Notes: generated from the letters alone by a model not told the origin. Numbered from the stretch's first letter, positions 25,864 to 34,519 are shown. The stretch: 45,880 nucleotides of DNA from Ornithomonoglobus_A sp045649025 (GCA_045649025.1 JAZRPB010000031.1:1-45880), one strand, 5' to 3'. Made by a program: numbers and translations.

Positions 25864-27189
25864 CTACCTTTCAATTTGTAATTTTACAATTTCCAACGCT
25901 CTATTTGCGATTGCAAGATAGCGTTCTGTTTTTTTCTTTATTTTTTTTTCGATACCCTCAATGATGCCAAAATTAGCATTCATTGGCTGAAAGTTTTGTT
26001 TTGACGCAGTTGAAATATAAAGCGGTAATGCTCCTATTGCAGTTCTTGCATCGGGTTCTGTCATATCTAATCCCTTAATAAGTCTTGCAAGATTAAACCC
26101 AGCTAAAACTCCGCTTGAAGCACTTTCAACATACCCCTCAACACCTGTGATTTGCCCAGCAAAGAATATATTGGGATACTCCTTCATACGATAAAATCTA
26201 TCTAATACTTTTGGTGCATTTATATATGTGTTACGGTGCATAACACCATAACGAACAAACTCTGCATTTTCAAGACCTGGTATCATTGAGAAAACTCTTT
26301 TTTGTTCTCCCCATTTTAAATTGGTTTGAAAACCAACAAGATTATATAAAGTTGCATCCTTATTATCTTGCCTTAACTGAACAACCGCATATGCGTCATC
26401 TTTGCCTGTTTTTGGATTTACTAATCCAACAGGCTTGAGTGGTCCGAATGTGAGCGTTTTTTCACCTCTTTTCGCCATAATTTCAACAGGCATACATCCC
26501 TCAAACACCTTTTCATTTTCAAATTCTTTGAGGGGTGCAGTCTGTGCATTTATAAGTTCATTATAAAACAACATATATTCCTGTTCATTCATTGGACAGT
26601 TTATATAATCAGCAGTACCCTTGTTGTATCTTGCGGCTTTAAATACTTTAGTGTAGTCTATGCTTTGAGCACTGACAATAGGTGCTGCTGCATCATAAAA
26701 ATATAATTTATCATCACCCGTAAGCTTTGCAATTTCTTTGCTTAACAGATCGGATGTTAAAGGGCCTGTTGCAATAATTGTATATTCATCAGGATTAATT
26801 GATGTAACCTCTTCATTTACAACTGTTAAAAGCGGATGAGACTTTAATTTATCGGTTATAAGCTTTGAGAATACTTCTCTGTCTACTGCCAATGCACCGC
26901 CTGCCGGAACCTTTGCAATGTCTGCTGCATACATCATAAGTGAATCAAAAAATCGCATTTCTTCTTTTAGTAAGCCACACGCATTTTCAATTCGGTCCGC
27001 TTTAAGTGAGTTAGAGCACACAAGTTCTGCAAAGCCATCCATAGAATGTGCAGGGGAATATTTTTTAGGCTTCATTTCATAAAGCTCAACTGCTATTCCT
27101 GCCTTTAAAAGTTGCCATGCTGCTTCACAACCTGCAAGTCCTGCACCTATAACTTTTACTTTAGTGCTTTTTATCGGGTTTTCTTTCAT
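25864..27189 (-). CDS. trmFO: Methylenetetrahydrofolate-tRNA (uracil-5-)-methyltransferase
   Basis: TrmFO methylates U54 of tRNA in the T-loop using methylene-THF and FAD. It has 441 residues. Seen: the FAD Rossmann motif VKVIGAGLAGCEAAWQLL at about residues 11-28, HSMDGFAELVCSNSLKAD, PAGGALAVDREVF, and near the C-terminus FFAGQITGVEGYVESASSGVLAGFN. The frame is open two codons further to a GTG at 27195, but GAGG lies nine bases before the ATG at 27189, which is used. The start lies 29 bases within the topA end. The dprA-topA-trmFO order is conserved in Firmicutes. Confidence 0.96.
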   Translation of the reverse strand: MKENPIKSTKVKVIGAGLAGCEAAWQLLKAGIAVELYEMKPKKYSPAHSMDGFAELVCSNSLKADRIENACGLLKEEMRFFDSLMMYAADIAKVPAGGALAVDREVFSKLITDKLKSHPLLTVVNEEVTSINPDEYTIIATGPLTSDLLSKEIAKLTGDDKLYFYDAAAPIVSAQSIDYTKVFKAARYNKGTADYINCPMNEQEYMLFYNELINAQTAPLKEFENEKVFEGCMPVEIMAKRGEKTLTFGPLKPVGLVNPKTGKDDAYAVVQLRQDNKDATLYNLVGFQTNLKWGEQKRVFSMIPGLENAEFVRYGVMHRNTYINAPKVLDRFYRMKEYPNIFFAGQITGVEGYVESASSGVLAGFNLARLIKGLDMTEPDARTAIGALPLYISTASKQNFQPMNANFGIIEGIEKKIKKKTERYLAIANRALEIVKLQIER

Positions 27190-29251
27190 ATGCACAATCC
27201 TCGTTATAGCAAATTATTTTACTGCCTCTTCCCGTTTTCTTCATTAACAAGCTTCCGCATTTTGGACATTTTTCGTCCTTTACAGGTGCATACCATGCCA
27301 TAAAATCACATTTTGGCATATTTTCACAACCATAGTAAACTTTACCGCGAGCAGATTTTTTAACAAGTATTTCGCCGCCGCATTTTGGACATTGGGCACC
27401 AGTGCCTTCTCGTATAGCCTTTGTATTCTGACATTCGGGATATCCCGGACAAGCCAGGAATTTTCCATAACGCGAAAGCTTATACACCATCTTGCGTCCG
27501 CATTTTTCACACACAACATCAGACTCTTCGTCCTTAACCTTGATTTTTTCTACATTTTTTAATGCACTATCGAGATCCTTTTCAAATTGCGGATAAAATT
27601 CACTTAAAACCTTTACCCAATAGGTTTTTCCGCCCTCTACATCATCTAATTTGCCTTCCATATCTGCAGTAAATTCAACGTCAACAATATCTTTGAAATT
27701 ATTTTTCATAATTTCCGTAGTAACCTTGCCAAGCTCCGTTGGAATAAGCTGTTTTTTGCTTCTTGAAACATAACCTCTTGAAACAATTGTAGATATTGTT
27801 GGTGCATAGGTTGATGGTCTGCCTATGCCGTTTTCTTCAAGCTCCTTAACAAGCGTTGCCTCTGTATAACGTGACGGAGGTTGTGTGAAGTGTTGCTTTG
27901 ATATTAAATCGTGTAATTTCAACTGTTGATTTAATTCAAGTTTAGGAAGCTTTTTATCTTTTTCTTCCTTTTCATCACTGCCCTCAACATACACTGCCAT
28001 ATAGCCCTTAAAGGTTAATGTTGAGCCTGTTGCTTTAAATATATGCTTGTTGGCATTTATTTCCACAGTTTCTGTTTGATATATAGCACTCGACATTTGA
28101 GAGGCTACAAACCTTTCCCAGATAAGCTTATATAATTTATATTGGTCATTAGTTAACTTACTTTTTATCAGTTCAGGTGTTAGAAGAACTGACGTTGGTC
28201 TTATAGCTTCGTGGGCATCCTGTGCTGAACGCTTTGTTTTAAATTGCTTTGGTTCTGAATAATCCTTACCAAAGTTGTTATTTATATACTCATTAACCTC
28301 TGCTTGTGCTTCGTTTGAAATTCTTAACGAGTCTGTTCTCATATATGTTATAAGACCAACCGTACCAAGCTTTGTGCCAAGGTTAATACCCTCGTAGAGC
28401 ATTTGGGCAATCTGCATTGTTTTTGCTGCCTGAAAGCCTATTTTTCTTGAAGCATCCTGTTGAAGTGTACTTGTTGTGAATGGTGGTTGTGCTTTTCTTT
28501 TCTTAACACCCGACTTTATATCACTAACAATAAAGTCTGCATTTTTAACCTCATCTAATACCCTTTGCGTATCATCGGAGTTCTTTAGCTTATTTTCCTT
28601 GTTATTTACACCATAATATCTTGCTTCAAACATAGGCTTAAGAGAAAGTGGTGAAAGCTTTGCATCAATAGTCCAGTATTCTTGGGGTACAAAGTTTTCA
28701 ATTTCCTCTTCCCTGTCGCAAATAAGTCTTGTGGCAACCGACTGTACTCTTCCTGCACTTAACCCTCTTTTTACCTTTTCCCATAAAATAGGGCTTATTT
28801 TATAGCCAACAATTCTGTCTAATACACGTCTTGCCTGTTGTGAATTAACAAGGTCCATATCTATTGGACGTGGTTCTTTTATTGCTTTTCTTACTGCCGT
28901 CTTTGTTATTTCGTTAAATGTTACACGGCATTTTGAATTAACATCAATGTTTAATGCATTTGCCAAATGCCAGCTTATTGCCTCACCCTCACGGTCGGGG
29001 TCTGTTGCAAGATATATATTATCCGCTTTTTTAGCTTCTCTCTTTAACTGGGTTAATAAATCGCCCTTTCCTCTTATTGTAATATATCTTGGTTCAAATG
29101 AGCCACCCTCAACATCAACACCCAACTGGCTCTTTGGCAAGTCGATAACGTGTCCCATTGAAGCTAAAACTGTGTAATTTGAACCTAAATATTTTTTTAT
29201 TGTTCCTGCCTTGGCAGGCGACTCAACTATTAATAGGTTTTTAGAAGCCAT
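27161..29251 (-). CDS. topA: DNA topoisomerase I
   Basis: Relaxes negative supercoils by type IA strand passage. It has 696 residues. Seen: TOPRIM domain LLIVESPAKAGTIKKYLG at residues 5-22, the acidic Asp-x-Asp in TDPDREGEAISWHLA, active-site Tyr in GLITYMRTDSLRIS, RFVASQMSSAIYQT, and the C-terminal zinc region with three Cys4 ribbons (CEKCGRKMVYK..., CPKCGGEILVK..., CPKCGSLLMKK...). The start ATG at 29251 follows AAGGAAGG. It sits 18 bases after dprA and overlaps trmFO. Confidence 0.98.
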   Translation of the reverse strand: MASKNLLIVESPAKAGTIKKYLGSNYTVLASMGHVIDLPKSQLGVDVEGGSFEPRYITIRGKGDLLTQLKREAKKADNIYLATDPDREGEAISWHLANALNIDVNSKCRVTFNEITKTAVRKAIKEPRPIDMDLVNSQQARRVLDRIVGYKISPILWEKVKRGLSAGRVQSVATRLICDREEEIENFVPQEYWTIDAKLSPLSLKPMFEARYYGVNNKENKLKNSDDTQRVLDEVKNADFIVSDIKSGVKKRKAQPPFTTSTLQQDASRKIGFQAAKTMQIAQMLYEGINLGTKLGTVGLITYMRTDSLRISNEAQAEVNEYINNNFGKDYSEPKQFKTKRSAQDAHEAIRPTSVLLTPELIKSKLTNDQYKLYKLIWERFVASQMSSAIYQTETVEINANKHIFKATGSTLTFKGYMAVYVEGSDEKEEKDKKLPKLELNQQLKLHDLISKQHFTQPPSRYTEATLVKELEENGIGRPSTYAPTISTIVSRGYVSRSKKQLIPTELGKVTTEIMKNNFKDIVDVEFTADMEGKLDDVEGGKTYWVKVLSEFYPQFEKDLDSALKNVEKIKVKDEESDVVCEKCGRKMVYKLSRYGKFLACPGYPECQNTKAIREGTGAQCPKCGGEILVKKSARGKVYYGCENMPKCDFMAWYAPVKDEKCPKCGSLLMKKTGRGSKIICYNEDCAYERKPDKKH

Positions 29252-29269
29252 ATGTTTCCTTCCTTTTCT

Positions 29270-30484
29270 TTATCTTTTTATTCGATAGCATCTTCCGGGC
29301 ATTTGTTCTATTAGCCCCATCATTTCAAGCACACACAGACTTGTACTCAACTCGCTTGAGTTCATTCCAAGACTGTCTGCTATATTATCAATATGCTTTA
29401 CATCCTTTGATATGAATTTAATTATTGATTTTTCAACATCATTTGTTGCTTTTTCTATTATTAACGAAACATCAATATTATCTTCCAAAATTATTTCAGG
29501 TTTGTTTGATGCTTCATTTTTATTATGCTTAACCTCATCAATTGGTTTAATTGAAGAAGTTTCAACCTCACCCATAACATTTTGTTGGGATATATATCCT
29601 GTTCTTTTACGTACCCTGTTCTTAAGCTCGGGATACTGCTCAAGTAAATCTGTAATTTTTGTCATAGGTATTGCACCCTCTTTAATAAGTGCATTTGTAC
29701 CACCAAGTGTGCTTTCATCAATATTACGAGGCACAGCAAAAACATCCCTGTTAAACTCCTCGGCAAAACGTGCAGTAATCATAGAGCCGCTTTTTTCGGA
29801 GCCTTCTATTACAATAATTCCTCGCGAAAGACCCGCAATAATCCTGTTTCGTCTTGGAAATGTCCATGTTGCACCACGTACACCGGGCGGATATTCAGAT
29901 ATCAACATTCCACGCTTTTCAATATTTTGATATAACGCTTTATTTTCTAAAGGATATATAATATCAATACCGCAACCAAGAACTGCAACAGTTTCACCGC
30001 CTGCTTTTAAAGTTGCATATGCAGCAACAGAGTCGATACCACGTGCCATTCCGCTTACCACCATTATGCCCCTTTTTGCCATTTCCGAACAAAAAGCAGC
30101 AGTTATATTTCCGCCATATGATGTTGAATAACGCGTTCCAACAACACCAATACAAAATTCTTTATTAAGGTCTATGTTTCTTCCCTTAATATATAAAACA
30201 TACGGCGGACTATCTATGTGTCTTAAAGCTTCAGGATAAAGCTCATCATCATAGGTTAATACTCTTGCACCACATTCCTTGCATCTTTCAAATATCTCAT
30301 ATGCTTCGTCAAGAGATTTATTCATAAGCATATCCTTATCCTTTTGACGCAACTTATAAAACATATCATAATTTTGCGACATATAGATATTTTCAACCGA
30401 ACCAAAAAAGTTAAACAACTCTTTTAGCTTTGGTGGCGATATACCTATTTGAGTAAGCCAAATAAATTTTAAAATTTTATCCAT
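29270..30484 (-). CDS. dprA: DNA processing protein DprA (Smf)
   Basis: DprA binds incoming single-stranded DNA in transformation and loads RecA. It has 404 residues. Seen: an N-terminal SAM-like region (about 1-75), then the Rossmann-like core with GVVGTRYSTSYGG, MVVSGMARGIDSVAAYATLKAG, TVAVLGCGIDIIYPLEN and FPRRNRIIAGLSRG, and a C-terminal winged-helix segment (about 340-404) with HIDNIADSLGMNSSELSTSL. The start ATG at 30484 begins MDKILKFIWL. The gap to the upstream methyltransferase gene is 59 bases with no terminator seen. Confidence 0.96.
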   Translation of the reverse strand: MDKILKFIWLTQIGISPPKLKELFNFFGSVENIYMSQNYDMFYKLRQKDKDMLMNKSLDEAYEIFERCKECGARVLTYDDELYPEALRHIDSPPYVLYIKGRNIDLNKEFCIGVVGTRYSTSYGGNITAAFCSEMAKRGIMVVSGMARGIDSVAAYATLKAGGETVAVLGCGIDIIYPLENKALYQNIEKRGMLISEYPPGVRGATWTFPRRNRIIAGLSRGIIVIEGSEKSGSMITARFAEEFNRDVFAVPRNIDESTLGGTNALIKEGAIPMTKITDLLEQYPELKNRVRKRTGYISQQNVMGEVETSSIKPIDEVKHNKNEASNKPEIILEDNIDVSLIIEKATNDVEKSIIKFISKDVKHIDNIADSLGMNSSELSTSLCVLEMMGLIEQMPGRCYRIKR

Positions 30485-30543
30485 TGTTGTCTTCTTTCAT
30501 CTAAAATACACTCTTAAAACAATACTACAAAACAAGCTAAAAG

Positions 30544-31314
30544 TCAAGACCTGTTTCTTAATACCTCATAAATAAGAATACCAGCAGCAACAGATGCATT
30601 AAGTGACTCTGCATTACCTATTATAGGTATTTTAACACTGTTACACATATCTAATACTTCATCTGAAATACCGTTTGCCTCGTTACCAACAACAACCATT
30701 ACTGGTGCACTGTAATCAACCAATCGATAATCAGACGTATTATCACGCAATGAGCCGCCGTATACCTTTAGTCCTTTGTTTTTCATAGCAAGAATATCCT
30801 CGCTCTTAATATTATTTATAATTTTAATATTAAAATATGAGCCCATACTTGCTCTTACAACCTTGGGGTTGTGAATATCAACACAGTTTGGCGATAACAT
30901 TACCGCACTAAATCCGGCCGCTTCGGCAGTTCTTATAATTGTGCCAAGATTTCCAGGGTCCTGAATGTTATCACAATAAACATACTTACCATGTTTGTCA
31001 AACTCAAAATCACTGCTGTTTTCTGTTTTAATAACAGCAATAATACCTTGCGGTGTGACGGTGTCGCATAACTCGGGAAAAATTAAATCATCTACCACAA
31101 GCAAATCAACACTATTGGGATATTCAAAATTTATATTATTATAATAATACTCACTAACTGCAATGGTTGAAATTATCCTTCTTGAGTTTATAGCATCACT
31201 AACCGATTTTATACCCTCAACTGTATATTCACCATTCTTATCACGTGCTTTTTTGGTTAAGAGCGATTTTATATATTTGTATTTTGAATTAGATGTTGAT
31301 TTAATCTGGAGCAC
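30544..31314 (-). CDS. TrmH/SpoU-family RNA 2'-O-methyltransferase (probable 23S rRNA)
   Basis: 256 residues from the chosen start. Seen: an N-terminal substrate-binding part (KYIKSLLTKKARDKNGEYTVEGIKSV), then the SPOUT knot with YCDNIQDPGNLGTIIRTAEAAGFSAVML (motif 1), VVVGNEANGISDEVL (motif 2) and IPIIGNAESLNASVAAGILIYEV (motif 3). It uses SAM to methylate ribose in RNA; the target is not determinable. The frame is open upstream to a TTG at 31350, but AAGGGTGG lies eight bases before a GTG at 31314, and the family usually begins at this point. First gene of the long minus-strand run, behind a near-consensus promoter. Confidence 0.88.
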   Translation of the reverse strand: MLQIKSTSNSKYKYIKSLLTKKARDKNGEYTVEGIKSVSDAINSRRIISTIAVSEYYYNNINFEYPNSVDLLVVDDLIFPELCDTVTPQGIIAVIKTENSSDFEFDKHGKYVYCDNIQDPGNLGTIIRTAEAAGFSAVMLSPNCVDIHNPKVVRASMGSYFNIKIINNIKSEDILAMKNKGLKVYGGSLRDNTSDYRLVDYSAPVMVVVGNEANGISDEVLDMCNSVKIPIIGNAESLNASVAAGILIYEVLRNRS

Positions 31315-31403
31315 CTGTGTAACCACCCTTTTAAATAAAATATAAAACAAATATTATACATATAATTTCAATATTTTCACCTTAAGCAAAAATACCCTAC
31401 TAT

Positions 31404-31432
31404 ATTATAGCCTAATTTTTTTAAATTGTCAA
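31404..31432 (-). promoter_or_regulatory. Consensus promoter of the long minus-strand operon
   Basis: On the minus strand a perfect TTGACA (31432-31427), a 17-base spacer and a perfect TATAAT (31409-31404). The predicted start near 31397 gives a leader of about 80 bases to the GTG at 31314. Confidence 0.85.
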
Positions 31433-31440
31433 ATATATCT

Positions 31441-31470
31441 TTAACATATCATAATATTTTTTCATATTAT
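31441..31470 (+). promoter_or_regulatory. Candidate promoter of the ZIP transporter gene
   Basis: TTAACA (31441-31446), an 18-base spacer and TATTAT (31465-31470). Weak but correctly placed, 30 bases before the TTG start. No clear Zur-type inverted repeat is seen. Confidence 0.4.
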
Positions 31471-31500
31471 ATTATAAAATTATAAAAAGGGGTGCTGATT

Positions 31501-32289
31501 TTGCGAGAAAATGTAATATTTGCATTATTTGTAACTGTTATGGCTGGTCTTGCAACAGGTTTAGGTAGCATAATATCTGTATTTACTAAAGGAAACAACA
31601 CAAAGTTCTTGTCATTTTCGCTTGGCTTCAGTGCAGGTGTAATGATATATGTTTCTATGGTTGAAATTTTTTCAAAATCACGTACATACCTCGAAATTAG
31701 TTTTTCACAGCGAGGGGCGGCACTTGTGGCAGCAGTTGCCTTTTTTGTTGGAATACTTTTTATAGGATTAATTGATTTTATTGTCCCCTCTGCTGAAGGT
31801 GACATAGGAAATCTGCATAATAAAGAAAAAAATACCAATTTACTTAAAAGAATGGGAGTTATGACAGCACTTGCAATTGCTATTCACAACTTTCCCGAAG
31901 GTCTTGCAACGTTTACCGCATCATTGAAGGATCCTCATTTAGGTATTGCTATTGCAGTTGCAATTGCAATACATAATATTCCCGAGGGCATTGCAACGGC
32001 TATACCCATTTACTATTCAACAAACAGTAAAAAGAAAGCATTTAAAATATCTTTTCTTTCAGGAATGACCGAGCCTTTAGGGGCAATTATTGGATATTTA
32101 CTGTTACGACCAATATTTAACGACACTGTATTTGGTATTTTATTTGGTTTTATTTCAGGTATAATGGTATTTATCTCAATTGAAGAGCTATTGCCAATGG
32201 CACGGGAATATGAAAAAAGCAAGGCAACAATTATAGGCTTTGTTTCGGGAATGATGATAATGGCTGCAAGTTTAATATTATTTATATAA
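31501..32289 (+). CDS. zupT: ZIP family divalent metal transporter (ZupT-like)
   Basis: 262 residues with about eight hydrophobic helices. Seen: LGFSAGVMIYVSMVEIF in the third helix region, then the metal-binding HNFPEGLATF and HNIPEGIATAIP in helices 4 and 5, and EELLPMARE near the end. These residues form the metal path in ZIP proteins, so uptake of zinc and possibly iron or manganese is expected. The start is TTG at 31501, eight bases after AAGGGG; an upstream in-frame GTG at 31492 overlaps that binding site and is rejected. A single-gene unit ending in an intrinsic terminator. Confidence 0.92.
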   Translation: MRENVIFALFVTVMAGLATGLGSIISVFTKGNNTKFLSFSLGFSAGVMIYVSMVEIFSKSRTYLEISFSQRGAALVAAVAFFVGILFIGLIDFIVPSAEGDIGNLHNKEKNTNLLKRMGVMTALAIAIHNFPEGLATFTASLKDPHLGIAIAVAIAIHNIPEGIATAIPIYYSTNSKKKAFKISFLSGMTEPLGAIIGYLLLRPIFNDTVFGILFGFISGIMVFISIEELLPMAREYEKSKATIIGFVSGMMIMAASLILFI

Positions 32290-32372
32290 AAAAAGTCACT
32301 ACCGTGACTGTCGTTTTCTCATCTCACTTCCATTGGTAGACTTTTAAGTTGTAATTTTCTAAAAGATAACAA

Positions 32373-32424
32373 AATAAGCTCTGATGATAGGTTATTATCA
32401 ACAGAGCTTATTGTATATTTTTTT
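32373..32424 (+). terminator. Terminator downstream of zupT
   Basis: AATAAGCTCTG (32373-32383) pairs with CAGAGCTTATT (32402-32412), with further pairing in the loop, then GTATATTTTTTT. A smaller hairpin AGTCAC/GTGACT sits directly after the stop codon. Confidence 0.75.
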
Positions 32425-32446
32425 AGATTAATAGCATTTATTATGC

Positions 32447-32475
32447 TTGACATTTTAATTTTTTTAGTGTATAAT
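32447..32475 (+). promoter_or_regulatory. Consensus promoter of tRNA-Thr
   Basis: Perfect TTGACA (32447-32452), a 17-base spacer and perfect TATAAT (32470-32475), 22 bases before the tRNA 5' end. Confidence 0.88.
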
Positions 32476-32497
32476 ATACGATGTTGTTAATTATTTT

Positions 32498-32570
32498 GCT
32501 GCCATAGCTCAGTAGGCAGAGCACTTCATTGGTAATGAAGAGGTCGGCGGTTCGACTCCGCTTGGTAGCT
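32498..32570 (+). tRNA. tRNA-Thr (anticodon GGU)
   Basis: Full cloverleaf of 73 bases. The acceptor GCTGCCA pairs with TGGTAGC (one G-T), the D arm is GCTC/GAGC with GG in the loop, the anticodon arm CTTCA/TGAAG has loop TTGGTAA giving anticodon GGT, and the T arm GGCGG/CCGCT has loop TTCGACT. The discriminator is T; CCA is not encoded. It is a single gene with its own promoter and terminator. Confidence 0.95.
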
Positions 32571-32571
32571 T

Positions 32572-32600
32572 AAAGGGACTGTAAATGCAGTTCCTTTTTT
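32572..32600. terminator. Terminator of tRNA-Thr, shared with the convergent GerMN gene
   Basis: AAAGGGACTG (32572-32581) pairs with CAGTTCCTTT (32588-32597, one G-T), a six-base loop, and a T run to 32600. It abuts the stop codon of the minus-strand gene. Confidence 0.85.
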
Positions 32601-33081
32601 AGTATAAATAGTTTGTTACAAAACCTTCTCGCATATCAAGATAACCCATAAAATCTTTTGACGTACTTTTATCTATGGTAAATCTCACAACATCAATCCC
32701 ATCTACACTTGTTAGTGTATTAACAATTGAATAAACAATAAGCTGTTCCGTTTCCCTGCTTGATGGTGTAAAATATTTTTTATTGATATTTACATATGCT
32801 GTGTTATCTCTCACTTTAACATTTAATGCATTAGAGTTATTGGGTATAACCCTCCTGATTTTATTATTTTCATCGTGACCTTTAATAAGCTGGTCTATGA
32901 GTTCTTTAGCCTGCGACTCTTTATCTCCCTTTGAAATTTCTGTTCTGACACCAATAAGCGAAAAGATTTGCGAATCAACATAATATACTTTTTTATTTTC
33001 GTATTCACCATTATCACCAAATGATGTTATTGCACCACCGAGCAAAATAACAAATAAAACCAAAATCAACAATTTTTTCAT
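32599..33081 (-). CDS. GerMN-domain exported protein
   Basis: 160 residues. An N-terminal signal or anchor helix (MKKLLILVLFVILLGGAITS) is followed by a single GerMN domain: KKVYYVDSQIFSLIGVRTEI, an LI..L..G helix region, VKVRDNTAYVNINKKYF, TEQLIVYSIVNTLTSVDGIDVVRFTID and the end GYLDMREGF. GerMN domains occur in the sporulation/germination lipoprotein GerM and in related cell-wall proteins of Firmicutes. No lipobox Cys is present, so it is a secreted or membrane-anchored form. The frame opens at 33150, but GGAGG eight bases before ATG 33081 and the signal peptide fix the start. Confidence 0.88.
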   Translation of the reverse strand: MKKLLILVLFVILLGGAITSFGDNGEYENKKVYYVDSQIFSLIGVRTEISKGDKESQAKELIDQLIKGHDENNKIRRVIPNNSNALNVKVRDNTAYVNINKKYFTPSSRETEQLIVYSIVNTLTSVDGIDVVRFTIDKSTSKDFMGYLDMREGFVTNYLY

Positions 33082-33109
33082 AACGTATACCTCCAAATTA
33101 AATTGCAAT

Positions 33110-33137
33110 AAAAAAATCCCATATACATTATATGAGA
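33110..33137 (-). terminator. Terminator after the TSCPD gene
   Basis: On the minus strand TCTCATATA and TATATGGGA form a 9-pair stem (one U-G) around a three-base loop, followed by seven T. It lies between the TSCPD stop and the GerMN start. Confidence 0.65.
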
Positions 33138-33162
33138 ATTTTAAATACATTATGCCAATATT

Positions 33163-33414
33163 TTATTGATTTTTTACTGCTTCCAGTGCCAATGCCAACT
33201 GGTCGGGACAGGATGTACCCCTGCCGCCGCAATCAATACCTTTTAATCTTTCAATAACATCATTAATGTGCATACCGCTTACTAATGCACCAACACCTTG
33301 TGTGTTGCCGTTGCAACCGCCAATATACGTTACATTTTTCACAATGTCACCATCAACTTCAATTAATATTTGTCTTGAGCATACTCCTTTGGGAGTATAT
33401 GTATATTTTCCCAT
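33163..33414 (-). CDS. TSCPD domain protein
   Basis: 83 residues, cytoplasmic. Seen: the beginning YTYTPKGVCSRQILIEVDGD, then VTYIGGCNGNTQGVGALVSG, and the family-naming segment GRGTSCPDQLALALE at the end. The TSCPD family is small and found in many Clostridia and as a C-terminal part of some class II ribonucleotide reductases. The four Cys are spread as in the family and may bind metal. The biological role is not established. The start ATG at 33414 follows AAAGGAGA. It is preceded by a promoter overlaid by a long palindrome, so it is probably regulated on its own. Confidence 0.88.
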   Translation of the reverse strand: MGKYTYTPKGVCSRQILIEVDGDIVKNVTYIGGCNGNTQGVGALVSGMHINDVIERLKGIDCGGRGTSCPDQLALALEAVKNQ

Positions 33415-33446
33415 TTCTTTATCTCCTTTTTACTGGTTGTTATACG

Positions 33447-33479
33447 TTTTATGTGTTAAAATTATTTTAACACATAAAA
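33447..33479. promoter_or_regulatory. 33-base palindrome overlapping the TSCPD promoter (candidate operator)
   Basis: Perfect 15-base arms (TTTTATGTGTTAAAA and its complement) around a three-base centre TTA. It covers the -10 and predicted start site of the minus-strand promoter. There is no T run beyond it, so it is a poor terminator for the gene ending at 33500. Confidence 0.5.
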
Positions 33480-33492
33480 TAACAAGTTTCAA
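33464..33492 (-). promoter_or_regulatory. Promoter of the TSCPD gene
   Basis: On the minus strand TTGAAA (33492-33487), a 17-base spacer and TAAAAT (33469-33464). The start would be near 33457, inside the palindrome. Confidence 0.5.
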
Positions 33493-33499
33493 TATATAT

Positions 33500-34519
33500 T
33501 TAAAAATTTCCCGAAATAATAAACTTAAGCCTAATACTATATTCGTTGTTAAAGATATTACATAACTCATTAATTGTAAAATCTACATTTTCATCATCAA
33601 CAATAACAATAATTTTATTATTAATAAATTTGAATGCTCGTGCATAAGACAACTTTAATAGTGAATTATATACACATTCTTTATATGCTTTTATATTTAA
33701 CAATTCATACATCTGCATACTTGATTTATTTATTGCATCAAATAAAGGATTTATCTTACATTCATTTAAAGCTGTAACAACATTTTCTATTCTCTCATTT
33801 TCATCGCTGATAAATTTTAAAAAATTAAAGACATTTTTCTCATTAATATTAGCTGCAGTTCTATTAAAATCTCTTACACTAATCTTACATAAGTGTGTAA
33901 TATCGGGAAGATTTATTTTAATATATTCCTTTGCCTTTTTAACTATATTATAATCAAAATCATACTTTAATTCATCCGCATATGCAACTATTACTTTATA
34001 GCCTGAAAGAGGTAAAGGCAATAATTTAAAATCCTCCCCTTCAATGTTGGTGCAATAACCTTTTTTTTCGTTAAGAAGCGTAACACATTCACCAACACCT
34101 TCGTTTGAACAAATCTGTCTGGCAACAGTTTTACAATCATATGCGGAAATTCCATTAATCTTCATTAAAAGCTTTGTTGCACACACTTTTGACGGTAAAG
34201 CATAGTTGAAACAATCACAATTATCAGTATCAAATAAAATTTGTGCTCCGTTTTGTGAGGTATACGTTGTATAATCGCTGATATTCAAAAGCATTTCATT
34301 TGAACTTGAGCTGTTTTCAATCTCAAGCTTATTACCGTCGAGCCTTCTGCCTATTGCATATACATATGGCGACATAACACAGTTTAAGGACCTTGCTCCA
34401 TATATATCTAAAAAACCCAAAAGTGTGTATACTATACCGCATTTTTGCTCATAGAGTTTATTTTTTGAAACACCAAATCGGTTATAGAAATCTTTTTTTA
34501 ATACCTCAATATTTTTCAA
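33500..34519 (-). CDS. Degenerate galactokinase-like (GHMP-fold) protein
   Basis: 339 residues. The layout follows galactokinase: FYNRFG near the start, a segment GARSLNCVMSPYVYAIGRRL aligning with the family's GG-x-VLP-x-AID-x(2)-TYAA region, EGVGECVTLLNEKKGYC where GIMDQFAS... normally lies, LPLPLSGYKVIVAYAD, and ISDENERIENVVTALNECKI aligning with the RARH-x-V-x-ENER region. The signature PGRVNLIGEHTDYNGG is replaced by KCGIVYTLLGFLDIYGAR, and the GLGSSAS phosphate loop is not seen. Catalysis is therefore unlikely; a regulatory or binding role is possible. The frame begins at TTG 34525, but GAGGTGA six bases before TTG 34519 fits better. It is 57 bases after pcrA. The homology is judged by eye. 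Confidence 0.55.
   Translation of the reverse strand: MKNIEVLKKDFYNRFGVSKNKLYEQKCGIVYTLLGFLDIYGARSLNCVMSPYVYAIGRRLDGNKLEIENSSSSNEMLLNISDYTTYTSQNGAQILFDTDNCDCFNYALPSKVCATKLLMKINGISAYDCKTVARQICSNEGVGECVTLLNEKKGYCTNIEGEDFKLLPLPLSGYKVIVAYADELKYDFDYNIVKKAKEYIKINLPDITHLCKISVRDFNRTAANINEKNVFNFLKFISDENERIENVVTALNECKINPLFDAINKSSMQMYELLNIKAYKECVYNSLLKLSYARAFKFINNKIIVIVDDENVDFTINELCNIFNNEYSIRLKFIISGNF

Noticed and set aside
33447..33479. Rex (redox) operator
   Set aside because: Rex sites are TTGTTAA-N4-TTAACAA. Here the half-sites are further apart and the outer bases differ.
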